A stretch of DNA of 64,000 nt, from NCBI RefSeq assembly GCF_905147365.1, contig NC_056422.1, positions 3,164,501-3,228,500 of the forward strand, in the 5' to 3' direction. The stretch comes from Aricia agestis. Taxonomy: Eukaryota > Arthropoda > Insecta > Lepidoptera > Lycaenidae. This document shows positions 33,001 to 43,565 of this stretch, in pieces. The notes below the pieces were generated by a model. The model was not told the origin of the DNA and made no database searches. It saw nothing but the letters and a program-made list of their open reading frames with translations. Within the stretch, counting starts at the first letter, position 1. Every line of letters begins with the position of its first letter. Position numbers and translations under genes: made by a program.

Positions 33001-33934
33001 ACATAGGAAATAAACATCTTCTAAAATCTGAACGGCCAACACCATCTTACACTAAAGAGGTTTACCTCAACAATACTTTATATGGCAAAACAACGTTTGC
33101 TGGGTAAGCTAGTATAATATAAAATTTGCTGGAACATAAAAACGTTAAAAACAAAGGCAAAACGCTGCACTAAAAATCGGACTGGTCAAATTCAGAAGTT
33201 TATAAAATAATGTGTATTTTGCAGGCTTGGAACCTCCTTTTGAAACACCAAACTACGAAATATCATTATTTCTTATGGCGCTAAGTATTACAGTAGCAGT
33301 ATACCAATTGTCTGCAGTCAAAGCCCTTGTGATCGTTATGATTGGCTATGTTGAATCTCAAGTATTGGCTCTGAGTGAGGAGTGCTTGCAAATTTGGAAC
33401 GATGTAAGCGAAGAAAACGACAAGAGGCATCAAAATAGTTTCGATGAGGAGAGACAAACAGACGGACATCCGCGTGAAGAAATCATGAATTTACAAATCA
33501 GGTTTAAATTGGTTAATATTTTGCAATTCCACGCATACAGTGTTAAACTTTTACAAGATTTTGAGAAACTCTATCGATGGATATCATTCGTTGATTTCAT
33601 GATGATAGTTTTTGCAATAATATCGGAGTTGCTTGGAAAGGTGCAAAACACATATTTGGAGATACCTTATACGGTGGTGCAAATCTACATAGATTGTTAC
33701 ATTGGCCAGAAGCTTACTGACGCAAACGAAGTATTTTGTAATGCTATTTATGATTGTAAATGGGAGAATTTTGACGTGAAAAACAGGAAGATAGTGCTGA
33801 TGCTACTGAGAAACTCCCAAAAGCCAATCGAGGTAACTGCCGGTGGAATATCTCCTTTAAATTACGCTACTTTTATGTCTATAATGAAAACTTCGTATTC
33901 TGCATACACGACGCTACAATCTTCTGTTTCATGA
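27005..33934 (+). CDS. Odorant receptor A (insect 7tm_6 family)
   Basis: Insect odorant receptors are seven-helix proteins that form ligand-gated cation channels with Orco in antennal neurons. Exons are 27005-27116, 27466-27661, 27920-28137 and 33225-33934. All have GT/AG junctions and phases 1, 2, 1, giving 411 aa. Exon 3 carries ISRYLECDTKVAP. Exon 4 carries GLEPPFETPNYEIS, the conserved last helices and the family-typical C terminus TSYSAYTTLQSSVS. The start at 27005 (MSLFKEIRSDRCDL) is chosen because it gives the same 37-codon first exon as receptors B and C. An upstream in-frame ATG at 26906 lies in a MITE. Intron 3 (5.1 kb) holds an antisense copia element. AATAAA is at 33953. The frame is intact, so the gene may be functional. 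The ligand is unknown. Confidence 0.88.
28205..28489 (+). repeat. Repeat Y, left half (split by copia)
   Basis: Starts AATTCTCGTGTCATAATGTT and runs to GGGCGAAATACT. It continues at 33078-33115 (TTATATGGCAAAACAACGTT). The uninterrupted counterpart is 12541-12775. Confidence 0.8.
28495..28724 (-). repeat. Copia 3' LTR
   Basis: On the minus strand it begins TGTTGAGGTAAACCTC and ends in CCCTGTAAAA. It is nearly identical to 32844-33072, apart from one T/A substitution near 28607 and one extra T at the outer end. Confidence 0.92.
28731..32801 (-). pseudogene. Copia Gag-Pol polyprotein with one in-frame stop
   Basis: A single 1357-codon frame encodes the fused Gag-Pol needed for retrotransposition. 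Order on the protein: Gag with a copia-type N terminus, zinc knuckle CHGCGEVGHFKKDC near residue 250, protease active site DNGAT near 297, integrase HHCC region and catalytic core (HSDVCGPF, SDNGGEFDN, later ENGISERENRT), reverse transcriptase (QFDVSTAFLYG, LYVDDGL), and RNase H (YSDADHG, TEAEIVAASEA, DNEAAV). PR-IN-RT-RH is the Ty1/copia order. A TAG at 29784-29786 falls at LKQAPRC*, inside the reverse transcriptase, where relatives have tryptophan. It splits the frame into 1005 and 350 residues. No other break is seen, so the copy died by one point change or the stop is polymorphic. Confidence 0.93.
32844..33072 (-). repeat. Copia 5' LTR
   Basis: 229 bases, flanked outside by ATACT and inside by the primer-binding site. 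It would carry the element's promoter. On the plus strand its sequence reads into the odorant receptor intron. Confidence 0.92.
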
Positions 33935-34647
33935 GCTTGAGTGTCCAAATTCAATAAATCTCAATTTATATTTAACGTTATATACGAGGTTGTGGTGTAC
34001 TTATAATATTATATCTTGTAATTTAAAATGTTTTGTTATTATATCTCCTGAATACTAAAATAATATACAGTTGGATTTATATATCCTACAATCTACATTA
34101 TGTTAAAAGTTTAGGAACACCTGCCATACATAAACGCGAAGAGTGCAATTAGTAAGATATCGGAAATCGCGATGACCTTTCAGTAAGTAAATAAACATAA
34201 CGTAGCTAACGTAATAATGTACAGTTCGAAGTATCGTTCAGCAGTTATTTACAAAATAATTTTCATCGACTTCATAATGATTGTTTTAGTGTTCAATGTA
34301 GACTTAAGATAGAATCTAGGTAAATAGAAAACCACGTTACGAGCAAACTCAACTTTTAAGTGACCTAGTGTTGAAGGCGGAATCGCAAGAGGAGTCAAAA
34401 GTTATTGTCATCATGATAACAGGGTGCAAAATTATCGTTGTAAAACAAGAAGAAACCTAACCATTGAAAGTTAGTTACAAAGTGATAAACAGAAAAAATG
34501 TGTGCCAAAGTAATGCACTGAAGTTAACAATAACAAATTAAAGTAAATTAGTCGCTTGCGCAGTTAACTCTGGTATCAGTGTCAAGCTACCGTATGTATC
34601 ATATATAAAATATTATGGCACCGTGGTGTAAAGAAACCTTTACAAAA
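33935..34647. other. Intergenic between odorant receptors A and B
   Basis: Contains the receptor A AATAAA at 33953 and presumably the receptor B promoter. An in-frame ATG at 34615 lies 33 bases upstream of the chosen B start. I see no recognised repeat. Confidence 0.6.
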
Positions 34648-36675
34648 ATGCTAAACATACGCCAGTTCAGTTTAGAATATTCAGACTTGGAGACTTCGAT
34701 AAAAAATCTAGCATTTATATTCCGAAAAGCCACAATAAATATAGATGGAAGTAAAGAACGTAAGGAGCCTTTCTGCTTATTAAAAATTGCCAACGATTAA
34801 TTTTTAAAGTTAAGTAAGAATATTTTTCAAGTAAACATTATTTTTTGGAATGCGTCATTGTCTTTTGAGTTAACTTAGGATCAATTCAGACCACAACGCG
34901 TCGTCTAAATTTGTACTGAATTGACAGATTTCAATAGCGTGAGAAGTGAGAGTTGATACTTCTTGCAAATCTGTCAAATCCATACAAAAGAAAATGCATC
35001 TACGCGTCGCGTTGCGGTCTAAATTGACCCTTACTCTTGTCGACTTCTTGGGTCTTCTATTAAGGTTTAGGGCTTCGATTGGTGGTAATAATATTAACTT
35101 ACTTTCTGCCTCCTTAATATCTTCATGTACTTTAAAATTTTAATTTCTGATTCAGGTGTTCCCTTGGTAGTTAATATTATAGCTGGGTTTTGCTTTATTA
35201 GCTATGTCTACGTTTACCAGATATCTATGGCATGGTTTGTGTTCATCCGATGTTTGGAAACCAAAGACTTTACAGCGGCAAGCATTGAGTTCTCTCTGGG
35301 GATGTGTAGCTTCACAGGTCTTACATATTTCCTGTATTTTAAAATGTTTGGGTAAGTTACCAAATTAAGGTAATATTGAACTACAATAACCATGATTTGT
35401 CTGTTTCTAAATCTTGAAAACAGATAGAAGAAAAATGTTATGAAAAAGAAGTATCTTCCTGGTGATGAACCAGGAAGATACTTCTTTTTCATAACATTTT
35501 TCTTTCGAAATAAGCCTTTCCAAAATACTATCACGCTACAAATGTTTATCACAAGCTCTTATACAGTTCTTACTTTTTTATGTCTATTTTTTAGGGGAAG
35601 AATGGAATACATAGTGGAAAAGTATTTAGAATGTGATAAATCAGTGATTAGAGGGACACGCTATTTTAGAAACTTGCAAAAATATTTGAGGATGATCAAA
35701 AAACGCGCTCTGACCATTTGGACGGTGCTCTTTGTGAACGCTGTGATTTATATTCTATATCCATTTATTATAAGTGATAAAAATTCCTCACAAGATTTTC
35801 TTATAATTTATGGTCAGTTTGATTGCATTATTTATGTTTCTTCATTTCAATTTTCATTGACAGTAATGTTATTAGGTTAACAAACACTTTTCTTTCCTAG
35901 AGTTTTTTGTAATTAATGCAAAACTTTTTTAATTTCATCATATTATATTGTAAATACTAAATAAATGTAATTTTTTCCAGGTCTAGAACCATTATACGAG
36001 TCTCCCAATTACGAAATAGCAATGTTTTTAAAAGCAGGCGCCGTATTCTTTTCCGGCTATATGGTAGCAAGTATTAAAGCATTGAATCTTATCTTATACG
36101 GATACACTGAAGCACACTTACTAGCTATGGCGAAGGAACTAAGGGGCCTTTGGAATGATCGCAATCAGTTCTTCCCTCGAAAAGGAAAGAATAAGAAAGA
36201 TATATTTAAAATCCAAGAGCGATCCATCAACAAATATATCACACAACAGCTAAGAGATATAGCTCAACTGCATATAAAAAATAAGGATCTCATTAACTTA
36301 TTGGAAGCTAATGTAAGAAGCGCTAGAGTAGTAGATATAACTTCAATAACATTTGCAGTTATTGCGGAGCTGTTGGCTGGTCTTAATAATACTTTTTTAC
36401 AAGCTAATTTTACTATGGTAGCTCTGTTTATAGATTGCGTTGTTGGTCAGAAAATTATTGATGCCAATGAAGTATTTATAAAGGCAATATATGGGAGTAA
36501 ATGGGAAAACTTTGACACTTCAAACAAGAAGACTGTGCTGTTGATACTGATGAATGCGCAGAGAGTTATGAGGATATCAGCAGGGGGTTTCATGGATTTG
36601 AGTTTTGTTTCCTTCGCGACTGTCATTAGATTTACCTATTCAACATATACAACTCTGAAATCGGCTATTAAGTAA
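34648..36675 (+). CDS. Odorant receptor B (insect 7tm_6 family)
   Basis: Seven-helix odorant receptor expected to act with Orco in olfactory neurons. Exons are 34648-34759, 35156-35351, 35595-35812 and 35981-36675. Lengths 112, 196 and 218 and phases 1, 2, 1 are identical to receptors A and C. The product is 406 aa. Exon 3 carries VEKYLECDKSVIRG, exon 4 GLEPLYESPNYEIAMF, IDCVVGQKIIDANEVF and the C terminus FTYSTYTTLKSAIK. The start at 34648 (MLNIRQFSLEYSDL) aligns with the other two genes. The ATG at 34615 would add 11 residues and cannot be excluded. AATAAA at 36684 is nine bases past the stop. Intron 2 contains a perfect 35-bp hairpin. The gene is more diverged from A and C than they are from each other. 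Confidence 0.88.
35428..35504. repeat. Perfect 35-bp hairpin in receptor B intron 2
   Basis: Arms 35428-35462 and 35470-35504 are exact reverse complements with a 7-base loop (TGATGAA). It lies wholly within the 243-base intron, 90 bases before the acceptor. Confidence 0.95.
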
Positions 36676-36842
36676 AATTTTACAATAAAGCTCTATATTT
36701 TAAAAGGTATTATTATTTTGATCCTAATTTATTTAAAAGAAAAACTATTTCAGCCTTTATAACGGTGAAAACTTTCCCTCTAACTGAGTAATGCTCATTT
36801 TTCCTATCCCGTTTATCCGTAAAACAAACGTTTATTGTATAA

Positions 36843-37055
36843 CCAGTTGATGCCCGCAACTCCGTTGCGCCATAATTCGTTTATCTTGCGGGAATCGTTA
36901 CTTTTTTCGGAACAAAAAGTTTCCTATGTCCTTTCCCGGGACTCGAAGTATCTCCATGACAAATTTCAGTGAAATCGGTTCAGCGGTTAGGGCGTGAAGA
37001 GGTAACAGAGAGACAGACAGACAGACACACTTTCGCATTTATAATATTAGTATGG
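36843..37055 (+). mobile_element. RTE-like LINE 3' tail
   Basis: Starts AGTTGATGCCCGCAACTCCG, contains CCTTTCCCGGGACTCGAAGT, and ends GAGACAGACAGACAGACACA then TTTCGCATTTATAATATTAG. It is a well-preserved copy of the tail also seen at 3421-4055. Confidence 0.75.
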
Positions 37056-37987
37056 ATAAAACTAGTTGACCCGGCTAATGTTGTAACACCATATAAATTA
37101 TTTCTAGTATCAATTTGAAATTAGATACAAAACCTATTCTCAGGCCTAACGAACGTACATACATAAATAATTTCATTAAAATCGGTTGAGCTGTTATGGA
37201 GGAGTTCGCGCACAAACACTGTGACACGACTCACGAGAATTTTATATATTAGATTAAAAACTATTGTTACAATTAATATGGTACTCTTTTTTCATCCTAT
37301 GCTCACATTGAATCTCACTATATAGAGGTATGTACTAACTACTAAGTAGTAAGTACGTTCTAACTGCTCTTCCTAATGTATAATTAGACTTTTGTTTATA
37401 TATACGTTTATCATTTGTACGAGTAATATTCGTCTATTAAGTTCGTAAGCCTATCATTTTATATTATAAACGGAAGAGCAACTAAATAATATTATACCAC
37501 TACACAATAATTATGCCTATAGAGGCTAAGAATATGTGATTTTAGAAATTGGCTAGGCTAGGACATTTGAATATCATGATAAAATGATGGTAAAAATGTT
37601 TATAAAGAATTAAAAGACATAATCATAAAACTCATTTTTAATGATCATCAATAATTGCCAAAAATTGTTAAAATTAATGTGGACTAGAAAAAAGATAGAA
37701 AGAAAGTTCTATGATGGATAGAAATATGCTTAAATTATTTAATTTTTATTAAATTAATATTTTATATCATGTCAATTAATATAATTACCGTGACAATTAA
37801 TTTTTCACCTTCGCACCTCGCCATCAGTACCTTGGGACATCATCCATATAAATGATTAATTTCGCAATTACTTTTTTATTTCATTGAGCCACTGGCAATT
37901 ATTTTAACTACTTGAAACACACGACTTTGCTACAAAATCTACTTATGCACATAATATATTATACAAGTTATGATAAAGAAGTGGATT
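37056..37987. other. No gene seen
   Basis: AT-rich intergenic DNA between the convergent receptors B and C. The first ~190 bases contain a second RTE-like tail fragment (ACTAGTTGACCCGGCTAATG; ATCGGTTGAGCTGTTATGGA). Confidence 0.55.
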
Positions 37988-38169
37988 AAGGCTGCCTTTC
38001 CACCAGAGCTGAGCGGAGCTGTGTTGCGAGAAATGTGTTTTTGAAAACCAATAGAATCGCTTCAATCACATGACTTTGCCATGACATCGCTCACCGCGGC
38101 GATATTGGTTCTCAAAAACACATTCCTCGCAACACAGCTCCGCTCAGCTCTGGTGGAAATGCAGCCTAA
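37988..38169. mobile_element. MITE with GGCTGC ends, TAA target
   Basis: Left GGCTGCCTTTCCACCAGAGC and right GCTCTGGTGGAAATGCAGCC are inverted and extend ~45 bases inward with few mismatches. TAA flanks both ends (37987-37989 and 38168-38170), as in PIF/Harbinger-type elements. A diverged relative is at 46938-47078. Confidence 0.8.
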
Positions 38170-38236
38170 AAGTGGTAAAAAAATGTGGTGCAAGATTTAA
38201 AATGACATTACTAAGTTAAACATTATAATGCCCAAA

Positions 38237-40730
38237 TTAAGAGACTGATGATCTTAGAGTAGTGTAAGCAGAGTAAGTAGATTTGATGACTGACATCAAG
38301 GTTATATAGTTCAATGGAGTGATTCCCCCGGCTGTAACAGTTGCTGTCTTTTGGGACATCTTCAGTAACAGAAGCACCGTCTTCATATTCTTGGCATTAA
38401 AATTTTCCCACCTGCACTCGTACACTGCGTTTTCAAATCTACTTATCGCATCCGACAGTCTCTGACCAATGTAACAATCTATGTATATCTGAAGAAAAGT
38501 GTACGGTAGATCCAAAAAAGTATTCTCCAATTTCCCAAGTAGTTCTGAAATTATAGCTGCTCCTATTAAAGTGAAATCCGCAAACGATATGAATCTGTAG
38601 AATTCATCGAAATCGTTCAAATTATTTATGTTGATTACATGAAATCGAACTATATTCTTTAGTTTGAGTTCTACTTCTTTGTTTATTATTTTATTATCTT
38701 TACCTCGATTATCGTCTATGGATGTTTTAGTATCATCCCAAATATTGGCACATTCTTCGCTCAGTGCTAGGAGCTGTGATTCAATGTAACCAACCATGAT
38801 TACGACGAGAGCTTTAACTACAGCGATTTCGTATACACATACAGCCAGACATAATACCATAAGGAATAACGACATCTCATAGTTTGGCGTCTCGAATGTT
38901 GGTTCTAAACCTACAAATAAAATATAATGGACGTATGTACGTAGTAGAATATGTACAGTGTTTTTAGTCCATAATTAGATTACAAACGGTCTGTTTGTAG
39001 AAATATTAATATAGTACTTGATCAAATGATCACAAAAATTGTTTTTATTAAGTAAATGTTGTGACTAAACAGGTACTAAATTACCTATAAACGGTCAGAA
39101 CGGTCACATTGCAACATAATGAGGCAAATTTTGCATTTTAATTGAGCCATTCAAAATTAAAACATAATTTCGAATCTTCTTGTGTGGTGGATAATTTCCA
39201 GTTTTGGATGCCTCATTTTAAAATGTCATCTCGTCATATTGCAATATCAAGTGACCATAAAAGTACTTACCATACATTACATAAATATCTTGGGGGAGAT
39301 GACGCCCTGGTCTGACTTGGCTCCGCAATATGAACAAAGCGGTGATACCCATCAGAGCGAAGAATATACCCAAAGCGCGTTTCTTTACAATCCTCGTATG
39401 CTTCATCAGATTTTGATGGAACCTACTTCCGGGAACCACTTGAGCATCGCAGTCCAAATAACGGCTAACCAGCTCGCAAAGTATTTTCCTAAAAGCAATC
39501 ATTACTTGTTAAAAAAGTCAAAAGAATATGTGGCAAAATAGAAAAGTTTAGTAAGAAAACAGGGTGTTATAAGTTTGATGTGTCTGTCTGTCTGTATACA
39601 GTGTCTATCCGTGGCATCGTACTCGTAGCTTCCAGACGGGTGGGCCGACTTTGATCATGTTTTTTGTTTCAATCCTACATGATCAAAAAACCCTCTAAAG
39701 TCTAAGAATACTCGCACTCAGGCTCGTAATCTTGGGACCAGCAAAGAAATAAATCAGAAGAAAGGTATAGTAGAGGAGTGGGAGTAATATACTATACCAG
39801 CTATTGCCGTTTATGACGATGAACTTGGTGATTTAAGTGCAGCTGTTGCAGCCCTCAGAGATGACGGAGGCGGAGGTCGCCCGTCTGTCTGCACCGCACG
39901 AACACGAACCAGCTGGTCGACAGGATAAAGCTGTAGAGATACGCCACGGCTGTGATGTAGGTATATGTAATAATATACCTATGGACGTTCATGACAATGA
40001 ACTTGGTTATGCAAGTGCAGCTGTTGCAGCCCTCGGAGAAGATGACAGAGGCAGACACCAGGTCGCCGGTCTGTCTGCACCGCACAAACACGAACCAGCT
40101 GGTCGACAGGATGTAAGTATAGAGATATGCCACGACTGTAATGTAGGTTAGGCAGTACGCCCAGAGTGGAGATCCTGAAATGAATGAAATTATGAAATAA
40201 TAGGTTGTATTTATTTTCGCCAATTTGATGATGCGAGTATAGTAATCACCGCACATCATGTTTCACACTAGTTTCGCGATGAAAAGCACTATATTGTTTT
40301 GACGAGTAGGTCAGTGCGATTCTGACGTAAAATCAATTGAAAAATACAAACGAAGAAGGAATTATTAAAATCTAACTAAACTACGAACACGAATAAAAAA
40401 AACGTCTGTCTCGTCGGTTTTCAGTTGCGTTGATAACGTAATTAGCTAAATATTGTACAAACTGACACGCAGAAGTTGACTAGGCGCCTGTTTCTATGGG
40501 AAATCTATAGAGGCAAGTGCTAAATTGTTGAGGGCATTGGCTCTTGACTTGAGGGCCGTAGGTTCGATTCCCGCGTTGGAAAATGTTTTCTCTAAATGAT
40601 TCATGCGTGCACACTTACGTTTCGCATCTTGATAAATGTTTAAAGTAACGCATCTCAACATGACCGATACGTTTGAGAACAGAGTCGGCAGATCGCATTT
40701 ATCTAGACTATATTCTCGAAGAAACGACAT
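38237..40730 (-). CDS. Odorant receptor C (insect 7tm_6 family)
   Basis: Seven-helix odorant receptor, on the minus strand and tail-to-tail with receptor B. Exons in gene order: 40730-40619, 40174-39979, 39488-39271 and 38910-38237. Lengths are 112, 196, 218 and 674, phases 1, 2, 1, and the product is 399 aa. Landmarks: MSFLREYSLDKCDLPTLFSN at the start, FVFVRCRQTGDLVSAS in exon 2, SRYLDCDAQVVPGSRFH in exon 3, GLEPTFETPNYEMSLF at the start of exon 4, and the C terminus STYSAYTTLRSSVS. It is closer to receptor A than to B by eye. A damaged partial copy of exon 2 lies in intron 2, and a tRNA-like repeat lies in intron 1. The spliced frame is intact. Confidence 0.87.
39815..39961 (-). pseudogene. 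Decayed partial duplicate of receptor C exon 2
   Basis: Matches 39992-40147 within exon 2 at most positions (YITAVAYLYSFILSTSWFVF against YITVVAYLYTYILSTSWFVF). It lacks the first ~25 bases of the exon and has small deletions totalling nine bases. These shift the frame after RCRQTGDL and bring in a stop. It lies 18 bases downstream of the real exon 2 in intron 2, as a local tandem duplication that then decayed. Confidence 0.85.
40530..40592 (+). other. tRNA-like block in receptor C intron 1
   Basis: GGCTCTTGACTTGAGGGCCG then GGTTCGATTCCCGCGTTGG matches the 3' half of the tRNA-like sequence at 18187-18262 (minus). It has a good B box and no recognisable A box. It is likely a SINE head fragment. 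Confidence 0.5.
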
Positions 40731-41292
40731 TGCTAATAAAAATATTAGAGTATGGAATAAAATAAGTTAGGATTTTAATAAATGAACCCTAGAGAAGGTG
40801 AGCATAACGATCAGGCCGTCGCTTCTAGGTTTAAGTGGGGACTGAATTTTTAGTTGACCGAGTCTTTCCGGAATATCTTTTCATGAAGCATGCTTCTCTT
40901 TTATACTCGTTTGAACGAATCAATGCTTCTGATGTACAGGGTGAATAGAAACTTAACATTGCTAAATGAATAATTTAAATTATGATCGAAGAATGAAGGA
41001 TTCTCATCTGTCTTAAGCATTATCAGAGGAATTGATCCATCAACTGATTACGTACTTTCGTTATTTGATCGGATTATATTATCAAGGTTAGTCAAGATTT
41101 GTCGGCTGGGTTCGTCATTACTACAGCAAATTAAAAAAAACTACACCAGAGTAGTTCTTTTGAATGTAAATCAGTTTCCCTGATATAAATAATACTATAA
41201 TATCTATGGACGCTTCACACCACGTCAGTCTGGCCCCGTGGTAAGTACCTGAAGGACTTGTGTTACGGGTACCAGACAACGGAAATATATAA
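40731..41292. other. Upstream of receptor C; no gene seen
   Basis: Should contain the receptor C promoter. No ORF or recognised repeat. Confidence 0.5.
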
Positions 41293-41452
41293 ATAATACT
41301 TTTTATACTATACATATATTTAAGATTTTTATTATATGATACACATCCATGACCCAGGAACTTTGAAAACTTTTTGTTCCGTCGGCGGGATTCGAGCCCG
41401 TGACCCCCGGCTTGAGCCGACCGACAGCCCACCCACTGAGCCACAGAGGTCG
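41293..41452 (-). mobile_element. tRNA-derived SINE-like sequence (minus)
   Basis: On the minus strand, GACCTCTGTGGCTCAGTGGG and GGGCTGTCGG form an A-box region. GGTCACGGGCTCGAATCCCG supplies a B box. An AT-rich body follows. The spacing fits a tRNA head, but the anticodon arm is not canonical. Confidence 0.55.
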
Positions 41453-41454
41453 TC

Positions 41455-42239
41455 TGATAGTAACTATATCTAGTACCTACTAGATTTCTTGTCCATGGTA
41501 ACGTATGTAGGTAAACAACAACTTAAGAAAGATATAAATTCGAATATTAGAATATAATAAATGTTTTAATCACTTGCGGTACGGATTTCGTTCTTAACGT
41601 TTCGGGTGCTTTCCAGCGCCGCGCTGCAGCGGCCGTGGTCACGGGTGGACTGAGGTGACAGACGTCAAACTTGCTGAAATTGTATAACTACCCGTAAATT
41701 AATCAATTAAGTACCTATTATTTGTGTTCCTATCTACCCCAATATAATAAAATTATAATATCTAAAAAATATATAAAACCTAAGTAGTAGGTAGTTAATA
41801 TTCAATAATAATTTGAGGTTGCCTTTGTATTAGTGTAATGTGAACGCATTTAAGTTTCTTGAAATATTATGTTAGAATTATTATTGTAATTTGTATGATT
41901 TTAATAAAAGTATAAAGTTAAATCATAATATAATTTTAAAACAGCTTGTATAGTCTTCGCACAACTTATAATATTTAACAATTATTGCAATTTGGTGAAT
42001 AATCGAAATCTAGTTATGTTATATTAGTTTTAATAAATAATTTTATAATTCCGCCTCTAATAACTCAATCAGTAGCTAATCTAGTTAAGTGTTAACTTAA
42101 TTGATTCTAATTGAAGTAATTTTATCAAAGCATATTTGTATTATTTTTTTTACTTACAAGTTACAACAATAATTATTTTTGCAAGAGGTCCGACTATGTC
42201 AATTTTTTTCTGGTTTGAACTCGTAAAACTTAAGTATTA
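41455..42239. other. No gene seen
   Basis: AT-rich except for a GC-rich patch at 41590-41660 (AACGTTTCGGGTGCTTTCCA, then GCCGCGCTGCAGCGGCC), which may be a repeat fragment. No gene is supported. Confidence 0.55.
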
Positions 42240-42890
42240 TCTACAGTAATTGTTGTCGTATCTGCTACAGTGATTTGTCATTGCATCTGCTACAGCTGTT
42301 GTAGCTTCTAAAACAGCAACCGTAGCTGCTGCTTCAACTATTGTCGTAGCTTTTGCTACAGCTGTTGTCGTAGCTTCTGCTATAGTTGCCGTAGCTTTTG
42401 CTACAGTTGTCGTAGCTTCTGCTACAACTGTTGTCGTAGCTTCTGCTACAGTTGCCGTAGCGTCTGCTACAGTTGCCGTAGCGTCTGCTACAGTTGCCGT
42501 AGCTTCTGCTACAGTTGCCGTAGCTTCTGCTACAGTTGCCATAGCTTCTGCTACAGTTGCCGTAGCTTCTGCTACAGTTGCCGTAGCTTCTGCTACAGTT
42601 GCCGTAGCTTCTGCTACAGTTGCCATAGCTTCTGCTACAGTTGCCGTAGCTTCTGCTACAGTTGCCGTAGCTTCTGCTACAGTTGCCGTAGCTTCTGCTA
42701 CAGTTGCCATAGCTTCTGCTACAGTTGCCGTAGCTTCTGCTACAGTTGCCGTAGCTTCTGCCACAGTTGCCGTAGCTTCTGCTATAGCAGTCGTAGCTTC
42801 TGCTACAGTTGCCGTAGCTTCTGCTACGGTTGCCGTAGCTTCTGCTATAGTTTCCATAGCTTTTGCTACGGTTGCCGTAGCTTGTGCTAC
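42240..42890 (-). repeat. 21-bp minisatellite with a 206-codon open frame
   Basis: About 30 units of TGCTACAGTTGCCGTAGCTTC (21 bases). Because 21 is a multiple of three, two frames per strand stay open. The longest with a start (42857-42237, minus) encodes repeats of ATVAEAT. The centre is very uniform, with unit variants (ATAGCT for GTAGCT) repeating at regular intervals, and both edges are degenerate. There is no signal peptide, flanking exon or homologue that I recognise, so I treat the ORF as a by-product of the repeat. Confidence 0.9.
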
Positions 42891-43521
42891 ACTGTGAAAA
42901 ATATGAAATTTGTTAGATACATCTAGATTCTCTATCTACACATCTAGTTAGATAGATCGAGAAAGGACATGCTCTTTTGTCGATCTAAGAGCCGGATTAC
43001 ACTTACCGAGTAGAGTGGTAAGGCAGCGGCGAGACCGTGCGAACAGACAATTTGATTGGCCGAGGAGCAACGTCTTGCCACTGTCTCTCCATGTAAGTAG
43101 GTATAAAAAGGCCTTTACAAATTCAAAATCTCTACAGATTTTTCCACACCTTAAGTAAGTTAAGCAATACAATGGCTAAAGTGGACTCAGCAATTAAAAA
43201 AAAAGCCATTTTCCATTCTATAAAATATAAGACGAGACTAAAGTAATTTTGTTCCAAGTGGTCAGGAAGGAAACGTAATTTCAATAAAGTAGCCTATAAC
43301 CGGCGTCCACAAAGGCAAGGAAATAGGAAATTCTATCGTTCGAAAGAATTGCTTACTTCAAACTTTTATTACATTTTGCTGTTAGCTAGCCCGAGGAGTA
43401 TTAGTGGAATATAGGCATCGCATACTTTGTACTGTTATAGTTTTTCAGATAAAATTAATTTTAAATCCCCTAAGAAAGGTAAATCCACATTCAGGATGTA
43501 ATATAGACTATATATGATCAT
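42891..43521. other. No gene seen
   Basis: Contains a non-coding block starting AGCCGGATTACACTTACCGA that resembles a MITE end. No supported gene. Confidence 0.5.
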
Positions 43522-43565
43522 GGTATAGACTATTGACAGACCCACGTCTGTCAATAGTCTATACC
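43522..43565. repeat. Perfect 19-bp hairpin
   Basis: GGTATAGACTATTGACAGA, then CCCACG, then the exact reverse complement. Its right arm ends in the target duplication of the adjacent hAT-like element. Confidence 0.95.

Larger units (their letters stand above)
28495..33072 (-). mobile_element. Ty1/copia LTR retrotransposon, nearly intact
   Basis: A 4578-base element on the minus strand with two ~230-base LTRs and a 5-bp target duplication ATACT (28490-28494 and 33073-33077). The primer-binding site GGTTATGTGCCCAG lies next to the 5' LTR at 32830-32843. It closely resembles the site I recall for Drosophila copia. One polyprotein frame is broken by a single stop. The LTRs differ at only about two positions, so the insertion is young. 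It sits antisense in intron 3 of odorant receptor A, within an older repeat. Confidence 0.95.

Noticed and set aside
32551..33107. Odorant receptor coding sequence extending into the copia LTR
   Set aside because: The frame there is LTR sequence. The receptor exon begins at 33225 after a proper acceptor, in the same phase as receptors B and C.
34615..34647. Upstream ATG as the start of odorant receptor B
   Set aside because: It would add 11 residues with no counterpart in A or C. It is not excluded, only less likely.
42237..42857. 206-residue alanine-rich repeat protein as a real gene
   Set aside because: A 21-bp unit keeps several frames open automatically. No flanking coding sequence, signal peptide or promoter is visible.
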